IMG/VR virus record: IMGVR_UViG_3300011253_000628
Span: 1-37,124 of that record
Direction: 5' to 3' (one strand)
Origin: a virus
DNA: 37,124 bases
Both the position numbers and the translations under genes were made by a program. The notes below the pieces were generated by a model. It did not search any database. It saw only the letters and a program-made list of their open reading frames with translations, and was not told where the DNA came from. This document shows, in pieces, positions 22,419 to 31,771 of this stretch (its first letter is position 1; each line of letters opens with the position of its first letter).

Positions 22419-25207
22419 AACGCTTCACCATCCAAGACCTGCAGCGCCCTAACCAGCAGTACGAGTCGAGGGTGGGTGACGACTTCCAGCCGCTCGCTGT
22501 ACGCCTCCCCAACCTCCCTGCGGTTCCCGACCTCATGAAGATCGCTGACGCGACCTCGAGGTTCCTGGATCGCAAGGAGGCCCACGACGAGCAGCAGGAC
22601 CAGTTCGCCGCCGAGGAGTGGAACAAGACCACCAACGGCGGACTAGAGTCTGCGCTCGGTAGGCTCACCGCAGCGGCTGAGGGGAAGGAGGGCGACGACG
22701 TCGAGAAGGCGTGGATCGTCGAGACCCGTAAGATGGTCGAGGAGGGCTTCATGCCCGCCGACGCCAACATCACCTGGGTCCGCCACCTCGCGGGCCTGGA
22801 GGCCGAGCGAGTCAAGTCCAAGCTCGGCTCTGAGCTTGAGGCTGAGGCGTGGAGGCTGAGCCGCATCGTCGACGACAACGGCGACCGGGTCAGCCGCGAG
22901 GGCTCTGATGAGGCGTTCGACGCTCTCTACTCGCAGGCGCTCGACAACCCCGTGTTCGCGCAGTCCGAGACCGCGATGCGGAGCATGATCGAGGGCTCTG
23001 AGGCCATGCGCGCTGAGTTCAGTGATGCCGTCTACGAGATGACCTCCCAGGCCGAAAGGGTCCGCGGGGACTCGCTGGTCTCGCAGGAGTTCCTGGCCGG
23101 CGACAAAGGTCTACCCGGGATCGCGGCCTGGGGCAACGCGGACCTCAAGGGAGCCGACCGCCTCGCCTCGATCCAAGCCACCAACGAGCGCCTGCAGGAG
23201 CACCTCACGGTCCACGGCACCCCCAACGCCGTCGAGCTGTTCGTCAACACCGGGTTCTCCCACGCCCGCTCGCTGGTTGCCGGCGGCTTCGCTGACCAAG
23301 CCAAGCTGGTCCTAGGGTCCCTGGCGGAAGTGCAGGCATCGAAGGGTCTGCGGGTCGAGGACGACGAGAGGTTCCAGGAGGACTTCGCGCTCGCCTTCAG
23401 GAACGCCGACCAGGCTTCGGACCAGCAGGAGGAGCGGCTTGGCCTCAAGCGCCGCCAGTTTGTCGGGGATGCGGAGACGCAGTTCGACGGGAAGTACTAC
23501 AAGGCGCTGGCCGCAACCAACGGCGACCACGCAGCCGCGCTCGAGCTGGCCGAGGCTGACCTGTATGAGTCCGAGGAGTTCCAGGACCTCCTCAAGAGCG
23601 CTGAGTACGCCGCCGCCCCTGACTTCCTCGAGGGCCTGTTCATCGGGCGCGCACAGGCAATCGACCGCGGCTCCCGCGCTGCGAACACCGCAGAGAGCGC
23701 GGAGCACCTCGCCAAGTACCAGCTCGATGAACTCATGGGCCTTGACCGCAACCTGCTCGTCAGCCAGGTCACCATGGACGAGCGCATGACGCCCGCTGAC
23801 AAGCTCAAGATCCTCGAGGACCCTTCGGCTGACCGGTGGGGTCAGTGGCGGGACCACCAGGAGAGCGCACTGCTCGACGACGCCATCGCCTCGGCGACCA
23901 ACATCGGCGGGATCTCTGACGAGCAGGACTCCAAGTTGTCTGACGCCGAGATCAAGCTGCGCCGCCGGCTACGTCAGATCATCGTGGCGAGTGACGAGCC
24001 CTTCGAGCAGATCACCGCTTCGGATGCGTGGGGTCGGGCGGTCACCGAGTTCCAGAACCAGGCCGGGGCCGCTCGAGCAGAAGCCGTCGCCGCCCGCGCC
24101 ACCATCAGCCAGGCGATCAGCCAAGGGGATTGGGCGGGTGTCCAGACCGCTACCGATGAGGCCCAAGGGACTCTCAGCCCTGACTACCTGCGGGCCGAGA
24201 TGGACCGTGCCCGCCTGCGCGAGACCGCGCAGTACAGGGAGGCCCTGGACGGACCGCTGGCGGCGGCTGGTAGGGCACGGGTTGGGCGAGCCATCGACCT
24301 CGCCAACGCCGCTCTCGGGATTGAGAAGGGCGACCAGGTCGACGTCATTGCCAAGCAGCGATACGAATCAGCCTTCGACCGGCGGATGCTAGAACGCGAC
24401 CTCGAGATCCGCAAGCTCCCCCCCGCCGAGCAGCGTGCCGCTCGCCGCGATATGGCGGACTTGGTCGCGGCTGAACTTGAAGCCGAGATCGTCCCTGAGA
24501 ACGAGCAGGCCGCGAAGGTCACGCTGGAGGATAAGGACCTCGAGTTCGCGCAGCAGTTCTACGCCAGTCGGTCGGCCATCGACGCCCTCGGTGAAGGGCA
24601 GACGTGGTCGAACTCTCTGCCGGGCAGGCTGAAGGTCGCAGCTATGGACTCGCCGTACTCCACCACCCCGGCGCTGGAGTTCATCACCCGCCCCTCCACT
24701 ACTGCCCGCCGGGTTCGAAGGGAGCTGGGCAACGAGTTCTTCCGAGTCGCCCAAGCAGGTGACTATGAGAAGATGGAGGCAGACCTGCTAAAGCAGTCGC
24801 TGGCTGTCGGGGCGGTGGCTGCCGAGCAGGCTTCCCTGTCCGGGTTCAAGCCCAAGGTCCGTCTGGAGATGGAAGGGCCGCCCCAGATTGACGAGGAGAC
24901 CGTCGCATTCTACAAGTCGAAAGGGTGGGAGTACACGCCTGGCAAGATCGTCGGGCGCGGGCTATCCGCCCCCAGCCGCTTCACGAAGGTTGCTGAGGCA
25001 GAGGTCGACCCCTACCTGACGCTCTACTTCGCTGGCGACACCAAGGTGGGTGGGTACGAGAAGCTGGGGCAGTGGCTCAGCGGCACACCCGACGACCTCC
25101 GCGAACACTTCTACCGCTCCAGCGGACGCCCCTTCATCGACCTCGAAACCTCCGACCGTGAGTTCGAGCGCCACCAGCGGGTGCTCCTAGACCGCCTGAC
25201 CAAATGA
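22415..25207 (+). CDS. Internal virion protein C (T7 gp15-like)
   Basis: Large ejected protein of the internal core that spans the periplasm during DNA entry (930 residues, T7 gp15 747). It is predominantly helical and charged, with few cysteines and no membrane segment. The first 70 residues (QYESRVGDDFQPLAVRLPN, then FLDRKEAHDEQQDQFAAEEW) fit the N-terminal pattern seen in T7-like gp15 proteins. The order between gp14-like and gp16-like genes is the main evidence. It is about 180 residues longer than in T7, and the extra length is spread through helical repeats rather than an obvious domain. ATGA overlaps on both sides. Confidence 0.85.
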   Translation: MKRFTIQDLQRPNQQYESRVGDDFQPLAVRLPNLPAVPDLMKIADATSRFLDRKEAHDEQQDQFAAEEWNKTTNGGLESALGRLTAAAEGKEGDDVEKAWIVETRKMVEEGFMPADANITWVRHLAGLEAERVKSKLGSELEAEAWRLSRIVDDNGDRVSREGSDEAFDALYSQALDNPVFAQSETAMRSMIEGSEAMRAEFSDAVYEMTSQAERVRGDSLVSQEFLAGDKGLPGIAAWGNADLKGADRLASIQATNERLQEHLTVHGTPNAVELFVNTGFSHARSLVAGGFADQAKLVLGSLAEVQASKGLRVEDDERFQEDFALAFRNADQASDQQEERLGLKRRQFVGDAETQFDGKYYKALAATNGDHAAALELAEADLYESEEFQDLLKSAEYAAAPDFLEGLFIGRAQAIDRGSRAANTAESAEHLAKYQLDELMGLDRNLLVSQVTMDERMTPADKLKILEDPSADRWGQWRDHQESALLDDAIASATNIGGISDEQDSKLSDAEIKLRRRLRQIIVASDEPFEQITASDAWGRAVTEFQNQAGAARAEAVAARATISQAISQGDWAGVQTATDEAQGTLSPDYLRAEMDRARLRETAQYREALDGPLAAAGRARVGRAIDLANAALGIEKGDQVDVIAKQRYESAFDRRMLERDLEIRKLPPAEQRAARRDMADLVAAELEAEIVPENEQAAKVTLEDKDLEFAQQFYASRSAIDALGEGQTWSNSLPGRLKVAAMDSPYSTTPALEFITRPSTTARRVRRELGNEFFRVAQAGDYEKMEADLLKQSLAVGAVAAEQASLSGFKPKVRLEMEGPPQIDEETVAFYKSKGWEYTPGKIVGRGLSAPSRFTKVAEAEVDPYLTLYFAGDTKVGGYEKLGQWLSGTPDDLREHFYRSSGRPFIDLETSDREFERHQRVLLDRLTK

Positions 25208-28200
25208 CCGACTACAGCATCGACTCCTTCCTCAAGGAGCAAGACGAGCTTCGCCAGCAGCGACGGCTCGAAGAGGACCGGGAGGAGGCCCTACAGCCTG
25301 GCTTCGCGGTCGACGAAGAGTCGAAGCTCCTCGACACCGACGACCTCCTCCTGTTCGCCCCTAGGGCCGCTGAGGGCTTCGTCCGTTCCATTGGGTCCCT
25401 ACTCCCCGGCCTGGACTTCGACGACAACCGCTTCTTCGGTCGCTCCGACACCTTCGTCGGCGGCGCGCTCGAGACCATCTCGCAGTTCGGGCTGGCGATG
25501 ATCCCCGCCGGCGGGATCGCTGCCGGCCTCTCCGGGCTCGCCAAGGCTGGGAAGCTCGGCTCCACCCTGGCAAACGCCGGCAAGCTCGGCCAGACCGTCA
25601 GCGCCATGAAGGGCGGGAAGTTCTTCATGACCATGGCGGACGGCGCGGGTAAGGGGGCCATCGCTGACTTCCTCGCCTTCGACGGTCATGAGCAGAACCT
25701 CTCGGCTGTCCTCAACGCCGTCCCTCAACTCGAGGGCGTGGTCCCTGACTTCCTCGCCGCTGACGGGGAAGACGCCGAGATCGTCGGTCGCCTCAAGAAC
25801 ACGCTCGAGGGCGTCGGGCTTGGCGCAGCCTTCAACGTCCTGTACGCCGGGCTGCGCGGCATCAAGGCCGGGCGCAAGGGCACCGAGGAGGCCCTCGAGG
25901 TCCTGGACCCCTCCAAGACCCGGGAGGTCATCACGTCCACTGTCGACACCGGCAGCATGGACGAGGCCCTCAAGGAGATCGACTCCACCCGCTACAGCCC
26001 CTCCCCCGATCAAGTCCGCGAGATCGAGCTTGAGGACGCGGCTAAGGAGGCCGGTGAGGTGGGAGTCCCCAAGGGCGTGGCCCCCGAGCGAGACATCCCG
26101 AGGACCCTGCGGCGCGTGATCGACACTGAGGGAGTCACACGCGAGATCGACATCGCCGAGCCCCTGCGCCCCGGCGCGGACCCGAGCGAAGCGATCACCG
26201 CCAAGCCCGGCGGGCGCGAGGCTCTCCTCCGCGAGTTCGTCCAGAACACCCCCGAGGGTGAAGAACTGTACGCCGCCCTGATCGAACGTAGGGACATGGG
26301 CGACCTCACCTTGAACCCGCGTGAGCTCAAGACGACCCAAGAGCAGCTCGAGCAACTCGTCACCAGCAAGCACAGCAACCTCAAGACGCTCCTGGCCGAC
26401 AAGGACAAGGGTGCCGCCTGGGTCATCCGGGCATTCGAGGACCTTGGTCACCTGGACCCCCCGAAGGGCGTCTCCCCCGAGGCTCGCACCGCCGCGGTCG
26501 AGGCGTACATCCGCGCCTTCGATGCCGGCCTGCCGCCCGAGGAGTGGGTCAAGAAGATGATGGCTCGCACCGCTGATGGTAGGGCCTCCATCGAGGACCT
26601 GATGATCCACGGCGAGGCGTTCGCGAAGACCATCGCGGCTCTCGGTAGCGGCATCGGCGAGGGCTTCGACGCCATCGTCAAGGGTGAGATCACCGAGGAG
26701 ACCATCAACACCATCAACCGCCTGGGAGCCGGGTACTTCGAGGCCCAGAAGGAACTGCGGGGTCTCAAGGGAGGCTTCGGCGAGGCTCTCGTCTCTGTGA
26801 AGCGGTGGGCTGATGACAGCGATGCCGCCACCCGATTCACCCGCCAGCTCTTCGAAGCGCACGAAGCGGGCGACGAGACCCTGAAGAAGTTCGCCGAGGA
26901 GTGGAAGTACGCCCAGAGCGTCGGGAAGTCCAAGGAGAAGTTCGTCCGCTCGCGTGAGTTGGCCGAGCTGACCGTTGGGCGGCAGGTCTGGAACATGACC
27001 ACCGAGCTGTTCGTGAACAACATCCTCGGGGGCTTCAAGACCCTGGCGATCCAGCCGCTCTCTGGCTCCATCCTCTCCGTCGCTCTGCCTATGGAGCAGA
27101 TGATCGGCGGCGCGGTGATGGGCAACAGCCGGGTCGTGAAGGAAGCCTTCAACGAGATGACCGGCTACAGCGGAGCGTTCATGGAGGCAGCCCGCTGGGC
27201 CTACGAGGCGTTCAAGAAGGGCGACACGATCATCGGAGGGCGCGGGCTCACCGAGGGCACGCAGCGTCGAGCCTGGAGCGCAGGGGCCCTGGGCACGAAG
27301 CCCGGCACTGCCATGGGTGATATGCTCGACATGATGGGCGAGGCGATCAACCTCCCCTCCCGCCTCATCGGCAGCGCCGACGAGTTCACCAAGCAGATGA
27401 GCGCACGGTCCACGATCCGCGCCAGGCTGCTCACCGAGGCTTCGACGAAGCAGCTCGACGAGTGGGTGGAGGGGGTCTATGACTCGGGTTACCCCGGGCA
27501 GAAGCCAGTGAACACGAAGGTGCTCAAGAAGCGCAACCGCACCCAGCCTGAGATCGACGAGTACGTCGAGACGAAGATGCGCGAGCTGATCGTCGACGGG
27601 CAGATGAGCGCCGAGGTTGCCGCTAAGAAGCGAGCCTACGCCGAGGCCAACGCGAAGGGCGTCACTGGTGCGGACAACGTCGAGAAGTACGTCAACGACA
27701 ACTGGCGCACCCACTTCAGCGACAACGAAGGCCGCATGGTCGCAGCCGCTGAAGAGCGGATGAAGGAGGTCACCCTCCAGACCGACCTGGACTACCAGGA
27801 TTGGGAGGGGCAGGTTGGCCTCGCCCTGAACTCCCACCCGCTGTTCAAGCTGGTCGTGCCGTTCTACAAGACGCCGCTGAACTCCATCAAGTTCGGGGCG
27901 CAGCGTGTGGACCTCCCCGGGGTCGCTCAGCACCTGTTGGGCACGAAGTTCCCTAACGCCTTCCCCGGCATCAACGCATCGAAGAACCGGCTGGTCCGTG
28001 ACCTGCTCAGCAGCGACCCGCGCATGGCTGCCCGTGCCAAGGGACGCATGGCCGCTGGGCTGTCCTTCACCACCATGGGCGTCGGGTTGGCCTCGCAGGG
28101 CATCCTGACGGGTCGCGGTCCTGCGAACCCGGACGAGCGCCGCACGATGATGGACGCCGGCTGGCAGCCCTACTCGATCAAGGTCGGGGATAAGTACATC

Positions 28201-29067
28201 TCCTACGCCCGCCTCGAGCCGTTCAGCCAGTTCTTCGGGTTCATGGCGGACATGACCGACGCCACCCGCCTGGCTGGCGAGGATGGGAGCACCGATGCCC
28301 CTGAGGTCATGATGGCCTACTTGGTGGCGCTCTCCAACAACGTCACGCAGAAGTCCTTCCTGCAGGGCATCGGAGCCTTCACCGCGGCGATGGGCGACCC
28401 CACCAACAAGATGGAGTCGTTCATGTCTCAGTACGCTGGAGCTGTCGTGCCGTCGAACCTCGCCCAGATGGTCGCGGTCTTCGGCGACGACTCGATGAAG
28501 GACACCCACGGCATGATGGAGCGAATCTACAGCCGAGTCCCCGGGTGGTCCGAAGGGGCCACGCCGCGCCGAAATATGCTCGGCGAGGTGATGACCCGAT
28601 CCAAGTCTGTCGGCGAGGATGCGCTTGGTGCCTTCTACGGAACCTTCGTCCCCATCGCCTACCGCGAGGTCGGCAGTGACCTGATCCGCAACGAGCTTGC
28701 TGATCTTCGCCACGGCTTCAGCGCCCCGCGCTCCACGGTCCAGGGCGTCGACCTCCGCGACTTCGACAGTGGCGGGCAACACGCCCACGACCGCTGGCAG
28801 GAGTTGCACGGGGTCGTCAAGGTCGGCGGGAAGTCCTTCCGCCAGTCCCTCTCTAACCTCATCCGCAGTCCCAAGTACCGTAGGCTCCCTGCGGACACCA
28901 CCTCCACCGAGGAGTCCCCCCGAGTCGGGCTCATCCGCACGATGCTGGGGCGCTACCGCGCCAAGGCGTTCGAGCAGCTCCTCGACGAGTACCCCGACCT
29001 CGCCCGGGCCATCCAAGAGCGCGAGGAAGCTCGCGCCGCAGCCAAGCGCGGCATCGCCGCTCTCTAA
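25204..29067 (+). CDS. Internal virion protein D (T7 gp16-like), no transglycosylase domain seen
   Basis: Largest internal core protein (1287 residues, T7 gp16 1318), ejected with gp14/gp15 to build the channel and pull in DNA. The N-terminus has a charged coil (SFLKEQDELRQQRRLEE), then a Gly/Ala-rich hydrophobic stretch (LAMIPAGGIAAGLSGLA). T7 gp16 starts with a lytic transglycosylase domain; its ESRF and GLMQ-type motifs are not seen here. The C-terminal half has features common to the family: HPLFKLVVPFYKTPLNSIKF, GLSFTTMGVGLASQGI, YISYARLEPFSQFFGFMADM, and EYPDLARAIQEREEA near the end. Membrane-inserting segments lie around 27050-27120 and 28060-28110. Confidence 0.92.
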   Translation: MTDYSIDSFLKEQDELRQQRRLEEDREEALQPGFAVDEESKLLDTDDLLLFAPRAAEGFVRSIGSLLPGLDFDDNRFFGRSDTFVGGALETISQFGLAMIPAGGIAAGLSGLAKAGKLGSTLANAGKLGQTVSAMKGGKFFMTMADGAGKGAIADFLAFDGHEQNLSAVLNAVPQLEGVVPDFLAADGEDAEIVGRLKNTLEGVGLGAAFNVLYAGLRGIKAGRKGTEEALEVLDPSKTREVITSTVDTGSMDEALKEIDSTRYSPSPDQVREIELEDAAKEAGEVGVPKGVAPERDIPRTLRRVIDTEGVTREIDIAEPLRPGADPSEAITAKPGGREALLREFVQNTPEGEELYAALIERRDMGDLTLNPRELKTTQEQLEQLVTSKHSNLKTLLADKDKGAAWVIRAFEDLGHLDPPKGVSPEARTAAVEAYIRAFDAGLPPEEWVKKMMARTADGRASIEDLMIHGEAFAKTIAALGSGIGEGFDAIVKGEITEETINTINRLGAGYFEAQKELRGLKGGFGEALVSVKRWADDSDAATRFTRQLFEAHEAGDETLKKFAEEWKYAQSVGKSKEKFVRSRELAELTVGRQVWNMTTELFVNNILGGFKTLAIQPLSGSILSVALPMEQMIGGAVMGNSRVVKEAFNEMTGYSGAFMEAARWAYEAFKKGDTIIGGRGLTEGTQRRAWSAGALGTKPGTAMGDMLDMMGEAINLPSRLIGSADEFTKQMSARSTIRARLLTEASTKQLDEWVEGVYDSGYPGQKPVNTKVLKKRNRTQPEIDEYVETKMRELIVDGQMSAEVAAKKRAYAEANAKGVTGADNVEKYVNDNWRTHFSDNEGRMVAAAEERMKEVTLQTDLDYQDWEGQVGLALNSHPLFKLVVPFYKTPLNSIKFGAQRVDLPGVAQHLLGTKFPNAFPGINASKNRLVRDLLSSDPRMAARAKGRMAAGLSFTTMGVGLASQGILTGRGPANPDERRTMMDAGWQPYSIKVGDKYISYARLEPFSQFFGFMADMTDATRLAGEDGSTDAPEVMMAYLVALSNNVTQKSFLQGIGAFTAAMGDPTNKMESFMSQYAGAVVPSNLAQMVAVFGDDSMKDTHGMMERIYSRVPGWSEGATPRRNMLGEVMTRSKSVGEDALGAFYGTFVPIAYREVGSDLIRNELADLRHGFSAPRSTVQGVDLRDFDSGGQHAHDRWQELHGVVKVGGKSFRQSLSNLIRSPKYRRLPADTTSTEESPRVGLIRTMLGRYRAKAFEQLLDEYPDLARAIQEREEARAAAKRGIAAL

Positions 29068-29079
29068 CCACAACCTCAC

Positions 29080-29442
29080 ATGACCACCACCGGAAGAACC
29101 TTCCTCCTCTTCTCCAACGCCGGGACTGGTGCGGAGATCGGCGCGGGCACGCAGGCCGGTGCCAGCGCAAGCTACTCCCCGCAGCTCGCCCTTGACACCG
29201 ACGAAGACGCACTACTCCAGATCAGCGCCGAGGATGGCACGCCGACCTTCAATATGTTCATCCAAGGCAGGCTGCGCCCTGACCTACCCTGGACGGACCT
29301 GATCCCCGTCGTGACCCAGGCCGCTCTCACCTCCAACGACTCGCTCCTCATCCCCTGCCCGCTGGCACCCTACATGAGGGTCTTCGTCTCGGCCAACACC
29401 GACACCACCGCCGGCAACCTCACCGTCTACGTTCTCAACTAA
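29080..29442 (+). CDS. Hypothetical beta-rich virion protein candidate
   Basis: Unrecognised 120-residue protein. It has no charge clusters or cysteine pairs, is rich in Thr, Ala, Ser and Gly, and ends in a pattern of alternating hydrophobic residues (MRVFVSANTDTTAGNLTVYVLN) typical of a small beta-sandwich. TFNMFIQGRLRPDLPW in the middle may be a loop. It follows the core protein gene by 12 bases and shares one base with the small terminase start (TAATG). Position among late genes and composition suggest a decoration, fibre or tail component. Confidence 0.65.
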   Translation: MTTTGRTFLLFSNAGTGAEIGAGTQAGASASYSPQLALDTDEDALLQISAEDGTPTFNMFIQGRLRPDLPWTDLIPVVTQAALTSNDSLLIPCPLAPYMRVFVSANTDTTAGNLTVYVLN

Positions 29443-29747
29443 TGAACCTCCCGGAAGCTCTCGAGCGCATCAAGTATCTCGAGGAGCGCCTTGCCTACTT
29501 CGAGTCTCGCGGCCAGAAGCTCATGGACCTGACCTACAATCAGATCCTCCAGAAGCTCGAGGACGCTAACAGCGACGAGATGACCCCGGCGTTCCTCACC
29601 ACCTGTACCCGGTTCCTCAAGGACCAGGGCATCATCGACCTGAAACCGGGCGGTGCCACTGGACCCAAGTCCCTTGAGAACCTCCCGTTCGCTCTCCCGG
29701 CTGAGGGGGACGACGACACCTTCGGAACCCTAGCCACAGAAGCCTGA
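29442..29747 (+). CDS. Small terminase subunit (T7 gp18-like)
   Basis: Recognises phage DNA for packaging and regulates the large terminase (101 residues, T7 gp18 89). A coiled-coil start (EALERIKYLEERLAYFESRG) is followed by the helix LTYNQILQKLED. The segment TPAFLTTCTRFLKDQGI and the late SLENLPFAL match small terminases of marine T7-like phages, which typically read TP--L---R-FLKDNGI---L---LPF. The end is acidic. It stands before the fibre, whereas T7 places gene 18 after fibre gene 17. Confidence 0.78.
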   Translation: MNLPEALERIKYLEERLAYFESRGQKLMDLTYNQILQKLEDANSDEMTPAFLTTCTRFLKDQGIIDLKPGGATGPKSLENLPFALPAEGDDDTFGTLATEA

Positions 29748-29749
29748 CC

Positions 29750-30283
29750 ATGACTCGCTCCTACACGAAATTCAACTCCACCCGCTCCAAGGCGGAATTC
29801 GCCCGCAACGCCCTCGCTGGTGTTGTCATCGCCCAACTCGCCACCGCCACCGCTCCGACTGGCCTGGCTTCTCCCCCGCTGACTGGCTGGGCCGGGGCTC
29901 CCACTGACATCACCCTGAGTGTCGCCACGGCTGCCTACAAGGGCGACTCCAGTGATTGGGCGTCTACGTCCTCCGGTGGCCTACTCCTTGAGCCCGGAGA
30001 ATACTCCTTCGACCTGCGGGCGACGATCACCGTGACGTCGGCTGCTGACGGGGTCTTCCATTGGGCGCTCACGGATGCCGCCTTCGCGCCTCTGTACGAG
30101 TCCAGCTTCGGTGAGGCCATGACGGTGACCGTCCAGAACGGCGTCGGTACGCTCACTGGATTCGCGCAGATCACCCTCGCCGAGCAGACCCTCGTCGAGC
30201 TGCACGTCGCCCTGGAGGGTTCCGCCACCGGCACCATCACCCGCGGCGAGTCCAGCCAGCTCCTCGTTCGCAAGGTGGGGTGA
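29750..30283 (+). CDS. Hypothetical beta-sandwich virion protein
   Basis: Unrecognised 177-residue protein, probably virion-associated. The first 35 residues may bind another virion protein (TKFNSTRSKAEFARNALAGV). The rest is beta-rich: LEPGEYSFDLRATITVTSAA, then TLVELHVALEGSATGTI and a final SSQLLVRKV. The GxYxxxxxxxxT pattern and alternating strands resemble C1q/TNF-like jelly rolls found at the ends of phage fibres. No signal peptide or cysteine is present. It sits between small terminase and fibre, so a fibre tip, adaptor or head fibre is likely, but which cannot be told. Confidence 0.65.
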   Translation: MTRSYTKFNSTRSKAEFARNALAGVVIAQLATATAPTGLASPPLTGWAGAPTDITLSVATAAYKGDSSDWASTSSGGLLLEPGEYSFDLRATITVTSAADGVFHWALTDAAFAPLYESSFGEAMTVTVQNGVGTLTGFAQITLAEQTLVELHVALEGSATGTITRGESSQLLVRKVG

Positions 30284-30286
30284 TCT

Positions 30287-31771
30287 ATGTCGATCCGCAA
30301 CGATAGACAGGCGTGGTCCATGATCACGAACGAAATCGCACGGCGGATCGCCATCGCCCTTGACGGGATCGGCGGCGGTTCGGGGGTCAGTGAGACCCGC
30401 GTGCGCGAAATCATCGACGAGGAGATCGTTGATGGTCAAGCCATTGACGCGGCTATTGACGCCCTGATCGCCGCCGAGACCCACCTAACCACGGCCAACG
30501 TCGAGGCCATCATCGACGCAGAGATCGTTGGCGGGCAGTCCATCGACAACGCCATCGACGCTCTCATCTCCACGCACCTCAGCGCGGCGGACCACCCGAG
30601 CACCGCCGACATCGAGACGGTCATCCTGGCCGAGCTGGTCGACGGGCAGAGCATCGACCTCGCCATCGACGCGCTGATCGCTACTCACCTCAGCGGCGCT
30701 GACCACCTCAGCACCACCGACGTCGAGGACGTGATCACCGCCGAGACCACAGCAGCCGGGATCATCGACAACGCCATCGACGCACTGATCGCCACTCACG
30801 TCAGCGACCTACCCCACACCGCCGCCAGGGACAAGGTCAACGTCTGTGCGGTCATGGGGACCGCGCAGCAGACCCTCACCGGATCGAGCGTCGTGGTGAC
30901 CATGGACGGCTCTGGGTCGACGTTCGACACGAACTTCGGATCGTCGTTCAGCGTCAGCGGCGGTGTCATCACCTACAGTGACAGTGACGCCATCGGGACC
31001 TTCACCGCCGAGGTGACCGTCTCCGTCACCGGGAAGCACACCGCCGACGACGGTAGGGCGCTGGAGTATCGGGCGGAACCCTACTACGGAGCCACGCCCT
31101 CCATCTACGCGCCTGGCATCATCTACGGCCACACGGGCGTAGCCAACGGCTCGAACGACTCACGCTCCAGGACCTTCCAGGTCGACCTGGCTTCCGGGGA
31201 GACCTTCGAGGTGCGGGCGAAGTACGCCAACAGCGCCGCAGGGGACGGCGGGTTCCTCGCGGTCGCGGGGGCCTACACGGACTCGGGGTCCGACACCCTC
31301 TCGACGACCCAGGTCGCCATCGGCTACAACACCAGCGAGATCAGCGACACCAACCTGACGCTCAACGGTGACGGGTCAGTGTCCATCGCGGTCGGCGGCA
31401 TCTACCAGGTCAACTACACACTCCCCATCAACGACGACGGTACGGCTGGCAACCCCAGGTCGGCGGTCACGGCTCACTGTGAGTACGACGTGAACGACGA
31501 CGGGGCTGGCTACGTTGACGTGCAGCAGTCGTTCTCCCAGGACTACGCCCGCGAGACCTCCGGTGGTCAGGGTGTCGCCGGGTCCTTCGTCATCGACGCG
31601 GCCAGCGGCTCCCGCATCCGCATCGTCTGCATCTCCAGCAGCACGACCGCTATGTCCACCGAGACGGGCCTCGCCGGTCTCTCCCTCCACCGCGTCCCCG
31701 CTGCTGAGGACGGCTCCCAATCCGGTGCCATCGCTGCCTTCGGGTGCATCATCAACATCAGGGAAGTATGA
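30287..31771 (+). CDS. Tail fibre / receptor-binding protein with repeat shaft
   Basis: A 494-residue fibre candidate. After a short basic start (MSIRNDRQAWSMITNEIARR) come four tandem repeats of 33-37 residues (39-182) built on EIVDGQSIDNAIDALI, likely a trimeric helical shaft. Two C-terminal beta domains follow (about 185-345 and 350-490); the second has GGIYQVNYTLPI, typical of C1q/TNF-like trimer heads, which bind receptors. The T7 gp17 N-terminal attachment domain is not seen, so it may be linked through the proteins at 29080 or 29750. It precedes the large terminase, whose ATG overlaps its stop. A function in host recognition is inferred from architecture and place. Confidence 0.78.
   Translation: MSIRNDRQAWSMITNEIARRIAIALDGIGGGSGVSETRVREIIDEEIVDGQAIDAAIDALIAAETHLTTANVEAIIDAEIVGGQSIDNAIDALISTHLSAADHPSTADIETVILAELVDGQSIDLAIDALIATHLSGADHLSTTDVEDVITAETTAAGIIDNAIDALIATHVSDLPHTAARDKVNVCAVMGTAQQTLTGSSVVVTMDGSGSTFDTNFGSSFSVSGGVITYSDSDAIGTFTAEVTVSVTGKHTADDGRALEYRAEPYYGATPSIYAPGIIYGHTGVANGSNDSRSRTFQVDLASGETFEVRAKYANSAAGDGGFLAVAGAYTDSGSDTLSTTQVAIGYNTSEISDTNLTLNGDGSVSIAVGGIYQVNYTLPINDDGTAGNPRSAVTAHCEYDVNDDGAGYVDVQQSFSQDYARETSGGQGVAGSFVIDAASGSRIRIVCISSSTTAMSTETGLAGLSLHRVPAAEDGSQSGAIAAFGCIINIREV
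30401..30832 (+). repeat. Four tandem repeats in the fibre shaft
   Basis: Residues 39-71, 72-108, 109-145 and 146-182 of the fibre share the pattern (V/I)E-II-AEIVDGQSID-AIDALI-THLS-ADH-STAD. The first unit is four residues short and the fourth has lost the VDGQ part. The two middle units are the most alike. Copy number could vary between related phages by recombination. Confidence 0.85.

Noticed and set aside
25399-29079. Long - strand frame (1226 codons) opposite the gp16-like gene
   Set aside because: Mirrors the codon bias of the + strand core protein; no domain, no plausible start signal.
30401-30832. CRISPR-like array
   Set aside because: Repeats are imperfect, about 110 bases, in frame and without spacers; they are protein repeats of the fibre shaft.
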